DNA from: Zonotrichia leucophrys gambelii
Lineage: Eukaryota > Chordata > Aves > Passeriformes > Passerellidae
Direction of reading: 5' to 3'
Length of the DNA: 64,000 nt
NCBI RefSeq assembly: GCF_028769735.1
Contig: NC_088172.1
Span: 71,820,631-71,884,630 of the forward strand
The translations under genes were made by a program, and so were the position numbers. This document shows, in pieces, positions 39,799 through 49,255 of this stretch. Every line of letters starts with the position of its first letter. The stretch's first letter is position 1. The notes beneath the pieces are model-generated. The model saw nothing but the letters and a program-made list of their open reading frames with translations, made no database searches and had not been told where the DNA came from.

Positions 39799-40431
39799 GG
39801 GTGTGCTGTGGCTTAAAACCAGCTGGAAATTAAGCTCCAAGCAACCACTTCTCTTCCCCCCACCCTTTCAAAGAAGAAAGGGTGAGATTATGGCAGAGAT
39901 TCAGAAAAAAATTTTACCAGCAATAAAACAATGACGAAAACAATGACGAAAGCAATGACAGTCACAAAAACAAGTATATGAAAGAGAGTGATAATATGTC
40001 AAAAATACTCATGGAAGTCTGACCAACTTGATGTTACCATGGCCAGTGACATGTATCTTCCTGAGACAAAGGAGAAAATGGTGTTTTCAGTGCTGACAGT
40101 GCTTATTGCCCTGAACCTGAGGCAATGATGGACAAACCCTCTGAGATAGAGTGCTCTGTCCACATGGCCTGCCCTGCACTGTTCACTCCTTGCCCCATCC
40201 CTGCCACCCCACCATCTCTGTTCACCACTTTGCTACCTTGAAAAAAATGAACAAAATGGCTGTGCTTCTGTGCTGTGTTCATTTTTCCTCCCCCAAAGCC
40301 ACAGCTCCTAGTGCTGATGTGCATGGTACAGAATAACAAACCTGGATGACCACACATGGCTCCAGGCTCTGCTGCCCTCACGGCAACTGCGAGAAAATAG
40401 ACTCTGTCCTGGCCAAAACCAGGACAGGGTG
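39799..40431 (-). mobile_element. Solo ERVL-type LTR with perfect 5-bp target duplication
   Basis: The LTR body is 39,804-40,426 (623 bp), with ends TGCTGTGGC and AGGACA, flanked by GGGTG at 39,799-39,803 and 40,427-40,431. On the minus strand it opens TGTCCTGGTTTTGGCCAGGA, a hallmark of an avian ERVL LTR family, where a 9-bp inverted repeat forms a small stem. It closes with the block that on the plus strand reads GGCTTAAAACCAGCTGGAAA, ACTAAGC-like and a C-rich patch. An AT-rich simple region follows (CAATGACGAAAA words at about 39,927-39,960), as in that family before the polyadenylation site. The middle is diverged from the consensus I remember. No internal viral genes adjoin it, so it is a solo LTR. 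Open frames inside are shadows. Confidence 0.88.
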
Positions 40432-41689
40432 ACATTGAGTGAATCAGTCCTAGCATTGCTCACCATGCATCCACAGCTGCTCCCCAGTGCTGCAACAGGC
40501 TGTGGGGAATGTGCAGAAGCCCTTTGTTAGTAGTCAAGACAATGTCAGGAAACAATGAGGTCACTCATGAGTCTCAATAACAGCACATCACTTCTCTCAC
40601 ATTGCTTTCCCCGCACTTCTTCTCAAATAATAATTGTGCTAGCTATTTTTGAGGGTGTATATCTAGTCTCCTAAGGTCAAGGGTCTTGGGAATGGTTGAC
40701 ATGAAGGCAGTTATAAATTTTTAAACAAAAACCTTAAATATTTTTGAATTACAACCAGTTTTCTGAGCTGGCTGAACAAAGTTTCCACAGCACAAGAGAA
40801 TACGTGCTGTTCATCTATATTCATTTAAAATGGATTTATGGTATGTAATCCTTGTCACAATGGCTCCCATTTATAATGGCTCCCTCTGCTCATGCTACTC
40901 ACCAAAATATTTATGTAGTAGATCATTGTCTTCCATTCAAGGACTTTGTATTTGAAACAGAAAATAAAAATAGTTATAAATAATTGGACTTGTGGAGATG
41001 ACTTACAGCTCCACATAATGTATTGTGGAAACTCACTTTGTTTTGAGAACAAAACAATAAACATCAAGGTTTGCTTTTCAGAGACATTTGGCAGAAAATA
41101 ACTCTTCATTCCCAAAACAATGGAGAGCTATGATTTTAATTTAGTCCTGTTACACTTCTGTTTCAAAGCAGATCTCCAGAAAATAGAGTATTCCTAAAAT
41201 ATATTGAATATTTTCAATTGAAAATCTATGCTGGAATATTGGAAAAGTCTACATCCTATATATGCAGACCAAGTTCTCACATCTGCACATCTTAGAAACT
41301 TCACCCAAGGCTCTCTCAGAAGTTGAATTCCAGTTCGAGCAAAAGGGCCAAAACAAAACCTCACTTCTGAATGTGTCCCTTAAATACCTCATACAGCATC
41401 ATGCTTGCTAACCCTCCTCAAGTGCTGCTTGTTGGCTTCCCATCAGAATTATGTAATGCCCTCACAGTGTATACTGCTTTGCCTCGTTTTAGGACAGTTT
41501 TCTTTCTGAAGTTGTTTTCTTTCTATTCTCAGCCTCTCTTTATAAAGCCAGTCCTCAAAGCAAAACTTATTTCTCATATGCTTTCTAACTCTGTCCTCAT
41601 ATTCTCCTAAAGACTGTATAAATCAATGTCCAATGACATATAAAGATTCCCATAGCAAGCGAGATACTATCTAAACTTAGCGGTCTATG
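40432..41689. other. Non-coding stretch, no gene seen
   Basis: AT-rich sequence with short chance frames. No named repeat is recognised between the LTR and the left edge of the satellite-like array. Confidence 0.5.
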
Positions 41690-43292
41690 GGGTTCTGTTG
41701 TTGTTTTTTTCCCTTCAATTATATTTCCCTTGGTGCTATCTCCATGCCAAAGTGTTTGTAAGTCCTTCTTTTCTGTTTTGGCCTTCAGTGGGGATCAATT
41801 TGGGCAAGCTTTGCTGCATGTGCCTGCACTTGATGGAATATGGCCTGCCTTTTGATGGTTTCGGCTTTGGACAAGACTCTTTTCCTTTTAATTTTTTTTC
41901 TTTTTAAAGGATCCAAGTCATGCCCTCATTTCTTCCCCACCAAGTTGTGTCTTCCTCTGTGAAATTCTCCCCTGCTCTTGCAACATCAGTGAGCTTAAAT
42001 TTGGCCTCTTTTGGTCCTTTGAACTGCACCTGATATAATCCCGGTCCATTATATTGGAGTCACTAAGTTTCCCAAACAACTTTTCTTTTCCTTCACTGTT
42101 ATTTCCCTCAGAGATAACTCTATTCCAAAGAGTTTGACAGTCCAATTTTCTGTTTTAGCCTTCAGCAGGGGTCAATTTGGGCAAGCTTTGGTACATGTCT
42201 CCGCCCTTGAGGCATGTCATGCCTTTCGATGGCTTTGACATTCGGGAAGATTCTTTTCCATTTTTGTTTGTTTTTTCTAAAGTATCCATGCGATGCTCTT
42301 CATATCTTCCCCTCCAAGTTTTATCTTCCTCCTTGACTTTTCCCCCATGCTTTTGCAGCATCTGTGAGCTCAGATTTGGCATGTTTTGGTCCTTTGCAAT
42401 GCAGCTCATTTCCTCACAGCCTATTTTTTGAAGACACTGAATTCCTGATTTTCTGGGTATTTGTGAGATTTTTTTCAATTGAATTTCATTTGATATTATC
42501 TCCTTTCTAGAGTGTTTGTAAGCCTTTCTTTTCAGGTTCGCAAGATTCATTTCCCTTCCCGAAAGGAAATTTCATTTCCTTTCGGGAAGGGAAAAGGAAT
42601 CTTGTGATTTCAATGGGGACAAATAGAGGAATCTTTGGTGCGTGTCCCTGTCCTTGATGGCATGCCATGCCTTTTGAGGGCTTTGACTTAGGGAAGGATT
42701 TTTGTCTTTTTATCTTTTGTTCTTAAGTATCCATGCCATGTTCCACATATCCTCCACACCATGTATTGACTTGCTTCTTGACATTTTACCCTGATTTTGC
42801 AGCATCTGTGAGCTTTGTTTTGGCATGTTTTGGTTGTTTTGGTCCTTTGCAATACAGCTCAAATTGTCACAACCTTCTTTTTTGGCTGTGTGAAATGTTT
42901 TTTTGATGTTGTTTTTTAATCCATGCCATGTTCTACATATCCCCCCACCAAGTATTGACTTCCTTCTCGACTTTTTCCCCTGCTTTTGCAACATCTGTGA
43001 GCGTAGTTTTGGCATGTTTTGGTCCTTTGCAATGCAGCTCAATTTGTCACAACCTATTTTTTTGGCTGTGTGAAATTTTTTTATTTTTTTTTTCTGTGAA
43101 TCCATGCCATGTTCTACATATCTTCCCCACCAAGTATTGACTTCCTTCTGGACATTTTCCCCTGATTTGGCAACACCTGAGAGCTTAGTTTTGTCATGTT
43201 GTGGTCCCTTGCAATGCAGCTCAATTTCTCACAGTTTTTTTTGCCTTTAGAAAAAACATGTTTTGAATTTCTTTTTTTAAATATCTATGAGA
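41690..43292 (+). repeat. Array block 1, forward units, mostly long units
   Basis: Anchors at about 42,010, 42,402, 42,856, 43,036 and 43,216 show two long intervals followed by two 180-bp ones. The outermost units are the most diverged, as usual at satellite edges. The minus strand keeps one phase largely open through 43,105-42,710, 42,550-42,155 and 42,145-41,918. The block ends where a unit is cut near 43,290 and the orientation flips (GATGCCTTGGGGAGG junction). Confidence 0.85.
42551..42593. repeat. Hairpin: 20-bp perfect arms, 3-nt loop
   Basis: The arm 42,551-42,570 (TTCCCTTCCCGAAAGGAAAT) is exactly complementary to 42,574-42,593 across a TTC loop. With one small bulge the pairing extends into CAAGATTC/GAATCTTG on either side. 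It sits inside the extra segment of a long unit, and the same structure occurs inverted at 44,636-44,678. Confidence 0.95.
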
Positions 43293-46200
43293 TGCCTTGG
43301 GGAGGAGCAAAACATGCCAAAACTAAGCTCACAGATGTTACAAAAGCAGGGGAAACAGTCAAGAAGGAACTGAATACTTGGTGGGGAAGGTATGAAGAAT
43401 ATGGCAGCGATACTTAAAAAAAAAAAATTAAAATGTCCAAAAAAAATAGGTTGTGACAAATTGGGCTGCATTGCAAAGGTCCAACACATGACAAAACTGA
43501 GCTCACCGATGTTTCAAAAGCATGGGGGAAAAGTCAAGAAGGATGTAAACTCCTTGTAGGGAATATATGTGGAACATGGCATGGATACTTAAAACAAAAA
43601 AAAAAATTTCAAAATGTCCAAAAAATAGGTTGTGAGAAATGTAGCTGCATTGCAGAGGACCAGCACATGCCTCAACAAAGTTCACAGGTGTTTCAAAAGC
43701 AAGGGGAAAAAGTTAGGAAGGAAGTCAATTCCTGCTGGAGAAGATAGGTGGAACATGACATGGACACTTAAATAAAAAATACAAAACAATTGTTTCTAAA
43801 GTCCAAAAACAGGGAGTGAGGAAATGAGCGGCCTTGGAGAGGAGCAAAACATGCCAAAACTAAGCTCACAGATGTTGCAAAAGCAGGGGAAAGTGTCAAG
43901 AAGGAACTGAATACTTGGTGGGGAAGGTATGAAGAACATGGCAGCGATACTTAAAAAAAAAAAAATTTCAAAATGTCCAAAAAATAGGTTGTGAGAAATT
44001 GAGCTGCATTGCAGAGGACCAACACATGCCACAACAAAGTTCACAGGTGTTTCAAAAGCAAGGGGAAAAGTCAAGAAGGAAGTCAATTCCTGCTGGAGAA
44101 GATATGTGGAACATGGCATGGATATTTAAAAAAAAAAAAATGCAAGCAATTTTGTGTAAAGGCCAAAAACAGGCTGTGAGAAACTGATATGCATTGCAAA
44201 GGTCCAACACATGACAAAACTAAGCTCTCAGGTGTTGCCAAATCAGGGGAAAATGTCCAGAAGGAAGTCAATACTTGGTGGGGAAGATATGTAGAACATG
44301 GCATGGATTCACAGAAAAAAAAAATAGAAAAATTTCACACAGACAAAAAAATAGGTTTAAGACAAATTGAGCTGCATTGCAAAGGACCGAAACAACCAAA
44401 ACATGCCAAAACAAAGCTCACAGATGCTGCAAAATCAGGGTAGAAAGTCAAGAAGCAAGTCAATAGGTGGTGGGGAAGATATGTAGAACATGGCATGGAT
44501 ACTTAAGAACAAAAGATAAAAAGACAAAAATCCTTCCCTAAGTCAAAGCCCTCAAAAGGCATGGCATGCCATCAAGGACAGGGACACGCACCAAAGATTC
44601 CTCTATTTGTCCCCATTGAAATCACAAGATTCCTTTTCCCTTCCCGAAAGGAAATGAAATTTCCTTTCGGGAAGGGAAATGAATCTTGCGAACCTGAAAA
44701 GAAAGGCTTACAAACACTCTAGAAAGGAGATAATATCAAATGAAATTCAATTGAAAAAAATCTGAAAAAACCCAGAAATCAGTATTTTAGTGTCTTCAAA
44801 AAAATAGGCTGCTAGGAAATGAGCTGCATTTCAAAGGACCAAAACATGCCAAAACTGAGCTCACAGATGTTGCAAAATCATGGGGGAAAAGTCAAGAAGG
44901 ATGTAAACCCCTGCTAGGTAATATATGTGGAACATGGCATGGATACTTAAAAAAAAAAAAATTAAAACAATTTTTTATAAAGGCCAAAAACAAGCTGTGA
45001 CAAATTGGGCTGCATTGCAAAGGTCCAACACATGACAAAACTAAGCTCTCAGGTGTTGCCAAATCAGGGGAAAAAGACAAGAAGGAAGTCAATACGTGGT
45101 GGGGAAGATATGTAGAACATTGCATGGATAAGAAAACAACTACAACAAAAAATTTCACACAGCCAAAAAAATAGGTTGTGACAAATTGAGCTGCATTGCA
45201 AAGGACCAAAACAACCAAAACATGCCAAAACAAAGCTCTCAGGTGTTGCCAAATCAGGGGAAAAAGACAAGAAGCAAGTCAATACTTGGTGGGGAAGATA
45301 TGTAGAACATTGCATGGATAAAAAGAAAAAAAAAAAATAGAAAAATTTCACACAGCCAAAAAAATTGGTTGTGAGAAATTGAGCTGCATTGCAAAGGTCC
45401 AACACATGACAAAACTAAGCTCACAGATGTTGCCAAAGCAGGGGAAAAAGTCGAGAAGGAAGTCAGTTCCTGGTAGGAATGATATGTTTAACATGGCATG
45501 GATACTTAAAAAAAAAAAGGAAAAAATCAAAACCCATTTCTCTAAAGTCTGAAAAATAGGCAGTGAGGAAATGAGCTGCATTGCAAAGGACCAAAACATG
45601 CCAAAACTAAGAACACAGGTGTTGCCAAATCAGGGGAAAAAGTTAAGAAGGAAGTCAATTCCTGCTGGAGAAGATAGGTGGAACATGGCATGGATACTTA
45701 AAAACAAAAATACAAAACAATTTTTTCTAAAGTCCAAAAACAGGGAGTGAGGAAATGAGCGGCCTTGGAGAGGAGCAAAACATGCCAAAACTAAGCTCAC
45801 AGATGTTGCAAAAGCAGGGGAAAGAGTCAAGAAGGAACTGAATACTTGGTGGGGAAGGTATGAAGAACATGGCAGCGATACTTAAAAAAAAAAAAAATTA
45901 AAATGTCCGAAAAAAATAGGTTGTGACAAATTGAGCTGCATTGCAAAGGACCACAACATGCCAAAACTAAGCTCTCAGGTGTTGCCAAATCAGGGGAAAA
46001 AGACAAGAAGGAAGTCAATACTTGGTGGGGAAGATATGTAGAACATGGCATGGATAAGAAAACAACTACAACAAAAAATTTCACACAGCCAAAAAAATAG
46101 GTTGTGACAAATTGAGCTGTATTGCAAAGGACCAAAACAACCAAAACATGCCAAAACAAAGCTCACAGATGCTGCAAAATCAGGGTAAAATGTCAAGAAG

Positions 46201-46739
46201 CAAGTCAATACTTGGTGGGGAAGATATGTAGAACATGGCATGGATAAAAAGAAAAAAAAAATAGAAAAATTTCACACAGCCAAAAAAATAGGTTGTGACA
46301 AATTGAGCTGCATTGCAAAGGACCACAACATGCCAAAACTAAGCTCTCAGGTGTTGCCAAATCAGGGGAAAAAGACAAGAAGGAAGTCAATGCTTGGTGG
46401 GGAAGATATGTAGAACATGGCATGGATCAAAAAACAACTACAACAAAAAATTTCACACAGCCAAAAAAATAGGTTGTGACAAATTGAGCTGCATTGCAAA
46501 GGACCAAAACAACCAAAACATGCCAAAACAAAGCTCACAGATGCTGCAAAATCAGGGTAGAAAGTCAAGAAGCAAGTCAATACGTGGTGGGGAAGATATG
46601 TAGAACATGGCATGGATACTTAAGAACAAAAGAAAAAAAGAAAAAAATCTTTCCATAAGTCAAAGTCCTCAAAAGGCATGGCAAGCCATCAAGGACTGGG
46701 ACATGCTCCAACTATTCCTGTATTTGTCCCCATTGAAAT
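43293..46739 (-). repeat. Array block 2, inverted units
   Basis: Seventeen or so units run in the reverse sense, mostly 175-193 bp apart, with one long unit at 44,370-44,822. Sub-blocks recur. The segment around 43,690-43,930 is nearly repeated at about 45,630-45,870 (offset about 1.93 kb). The stretch with ACAACTACAACAAAAAATTT recurs near 45,130, 46,060 and 46,435. These patterns suggest multi-unit duplication on top of the monomer, as in higher-order satellites. Poly(A) runs of 8-14 nt separate many units. Confidence 0.85.
44636..44678. repeat. Hairpin: second, inverted copy of the 20-bp-arm palindrome
   Basis: Arms 44,636-44,655 and 44,659-44,678 pair perfectly around a GAA loop. About 490 bp around it are the near-exact reverse complement of the region around 42,551-42,593, so both copies come from one recent inverted duplication or have been kept alike by conversion. 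Confidence 0.95.
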
Positions 46740-47080
46740 TTCATTTCCTTTCAGGAAGGGAAAAGGAATCTTGCGATTTCAATGGGGACAAATAGACGAA
46801 TCTTCGGTGCATGTCCCTGCCCTATATGGCATGCCATGCCTTTTGAGGGCTTTGACTTAAAGATTTTTGTCTTTTTTTCTTTTGTTCTTAAGTATCCATG
46901 CCATGTTCCACATATCTTCTCCTGCAGGAATTGACTTCCTTCTTGACTTTTCCCCCTGCTTTTGAAACACCTGTGAACTTTGTTTTGGCATGTGTTGGTC
47001 CTCTGCAATGCAGCTCAATTTCTCACAACCTAATTTTTGGACATTTTGAAATTTTTTTTTTTTTTTATCCTTGACATGTT
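46440..47080. repeat. Fold-back at the second orientation switch, about 300-bp arms
   Basis: Inner arms 46,657-46,739 and 46,776-46,858 are largely complementary with several mismatches, around a 36-nt centre. Complementarity continues outward through the ACTTAAGAACAAAAG / CTTTTGTTCTTAAGT words and a whole monomer on each side, to roughly 46,440 and 47,080. A transcript through it would form a long, imperfect double-stranded stem. Confidence 0.85.
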
Positions 47081-47880
47081 CCTCCTTTTTTTGCTTCCGT
47101 GTTTTTTCTCCATCCTTGACTTTTTCTCCTGCTTTTGCAACAGTTGTGAGCTTAGTTTTGGCATGTTTTTTTCCTTTGCAATGCAGCTCATTTCCTCACA
47201 ACCTGTTTTCTGAAGACACTAAATTTCTGATTTTCTGGTTTTTTTTTAGGTTTTTTGCCATTGCATTTTCTTTGATCGTATCTCCTTTCCAGAGCGTTTT
47301 TTAGCCTTTCTTTTTGGGTTCACAAGATTCCTTTTCCCTTCCTGAAATGAAATTTCATTTGCTTTTGAGAATGGAAAAGGGTCTTGCAATTTCAATGGGG
47401 ACCAATAGAGGAATCTTCCGTGCGTGTCCCTGCCCTTGATGGCATGCCATGCCTTTTGATGGCTTTGACTTTTGGATAGATTTCTTCTTTTTTTTTGTTT
47501 TTTTAAGTCTTCATGCCATGTCCCTCATTTCTTCCCTTCCATGTTGTATCTTTATCCCTCATTTATTCCCATATTTTTGCAACAACTGTGAGCTTACTTT
47601 TGGCCTCTTTTTGTCCTTTGCCCTGCACCTGATATTATCCCTGTCAATTTTTTTGGCGTCAATAAATTTTCAAAAATTTCTTTTTTTTTTTTTCCTTTAC
47701 TTTTATTTCCCTTGCTGCTTTCTCCATTCCAGAGTATTTGTAAGTCCCTCTTTTCTGTTTTGGCTTTCAGAGTGGATCAGTTCAGGCAAGCTTTGGTGCA
47801 TTTGCCTGCTTTTTGATGTCATATGGCCTTCCTTTTTAAATGTGAAGACAAATGTTGCCTCATTTTCCAGACAAGGTACC
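46776..47880 (+). repeat. Array block 3, forward units ending the array
   Basis: Anchors at about 47,006, 47,186 and 47,625 give a 180-bp and then a long unit. The last unit resembles the first unit of block 1 (TTTCCCTTGCTGCTTTCTCC, GTTTTGGCTTTCAG, GGCAAGCTTTGGTGCAT). It is diverged and fades into unrelated sequence by about 47,840-47,880. Confidence 0.8.
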
Positions 47881-49214
47881 ACAGAAAACTAGCATTTGAA
47901 TTTTTCTAAAACTCTGTGAGGAAAACAGACTGTACCGAAGCACAATATTGTAAATGTAATAATTACACCTCTATTACAGTCATAAAGCATAATTTATTAA
48001 TTGCTGAAAAACAATTTTAATTTTATTAATTGCAAAACAAGCCAGAGGAGAATGGATTTACTGGTATAGTCCAAGAGCCAAGATGACATAACAGGGTCTT
48101 AGTACGGTCTCCTTGATGGTCTCTGATGTTCCTTCTGGAGAAACATCTCTCATTGACCCCTCCAGCAATTTGATAATTTTAAATTAAGTTCTGTTTGGAT
48201 GCTTTAAAGTTGTTAATATGCAACCTTCTTATGCAAATAATCTCCTTACCAAGCTTCCCAGTAGATTAGTTTCTTGGTTTTACCACTGAACTTCAGCTTT
48301 TCAATTCTCTCATTCCCTTTTAGCACTTCACCTTGCCCACTAAGATTGTAATATTGTAGATCAGATATGTGACAGCTTCTGTTCCAGCTATTTTATTATC
48401 ATTTTTCTATATTTTTTGGGGTTTTTTACAATTTATTACACAGAAACCTACTGCATCTCTGCTTCTCTATTTAAACTGCCCCATATAATGGCCATACAAA
48501 AAAAAAGGCAAAGTCATGCAGAGCTCTTAGAAAATTGTTGGTCTAACCAATGGAGGTTGTACTAGTTGTCTGCTACATGGCCATACAATGAGAATTCATT
48601 CTAACTTGACTGGTGAGGAAAGTGTCAACAGAGGTTCTTCCTGGATGAAGCATTTGTCCTGTCTCAGTGGGACACAGTACAGCTTTAGAACCACTGCAGT
48701 TCTCTGCCACATTTGTGTTAATATGCTGCACTTGTAATTTGGAGAAATTTCAGGACCCTTGCAAACCAGTGTTTTGCTTTCTTCTGCCAGGTGGATAGTC
48801 TGTGAATTTTAGAGTTGTGCAGAAGAACAGAATTAGGTGGCATTAAAGTGCACAGCTGTAAGCCATGAAGGCCGCTTGCTGTGCTGTTAGAATCTGCTTA
48901 AATAGAGACAAATAGAAGCTTCAATCCTTTGGAAACCCAGGCCTTTGGTGTGTATAATGCTGCTTCACATATTTCATTCTCCACTCTTATTTAGTGTAGA
49001 TGCAGTTGTTTTATTTGACAAAAAATATCTTATAATGTAGTCTGCCTCTATATTACTTCTAAATCTAACTTGGTACCTCATGTAGCTTTGTTATTAAAAT
49101 TAATAAAGTATTTTATATTGCCAAAGACAAAAAGTCCTAAACATTTCTCTGAAAATTCTGTTTTAAACTAATCAAAAAGCTCCTTTACTATTCTTTAATG
49201 GACAATAAGATGTT

Positions 49215-49217
<3 letters not shown>
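47881..49217. other. AT-rich non-coding stretch, no gene seen
   Basis: No monomer of the neighbouring array, mobile element or exon is recognised. Open frames are minimal. Confidence 0.55.

Positions 49218-49251
<34 letters not shown>
49218..49251. repeat. (AT)n microsatellite, about 17 repeats
   Basis: It is an uninterrupted alternating AT tract of about 34 bp followed by an A/T-rich tail. Confidence 0.97.

Positions 49252-49255
<4 letters not shown>

Larger units (their letters stand above)
41690..47880. repeat. Complex satellite-like array with orientation switches (unrecognised family)
   Basis: About 25 related monomers can be anchored on the word GCAATGCAGCTCA or its reverse complement TGAGCTGCATTGC. 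In the inverted block the anchors fall at about 43,463, 43,643, 43,827, 44,002, 44,187, 44,370, 44,822, 45,008, 45,189, 45,382, 45,573, 45,757, 45,933, 46,114, 46,304 and 46,486, so the basic unit is about 175-193 bp. Each unit has a conserved core (CTTGACTTTTCCCCTGC, CATCTGTGAGCTTAGTTTTG, GGCATGTTTTGGTCC, the anchor, then TCACAACC and an A- or T-run). Spacing stretches to 392-454 bp at four places (42,010-42,402; 42,402-42,856; 44,370-44,822; 47,186-47,625). The extra segment reads GGGGACAAATAGAGGAATC, GGCATGCCATGCC and GGCTTTGACTT where I can see it. Direction is plus up to about 43,290, minus to about 46,740 and plus again to the right edge. I cannot match it to a known avian satellite or transposon. 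Edges are approximate. Confidence 0.93.

Noticed and set aside
40404..40427. Nine-bp stem with a six-nt loop as an independent terminator or RNA element
   Set aside because: It is explained as the terminal inverted repeat typical of the ERVL LTR that ends here.
43300..46600. Regular spacing of repeats resembling a CRISPR array
   Set aside because: Units are about 180 bp and similar throughout, with no short identical repeats separated by unique spacers, no cas genes, and a vertebrate host.
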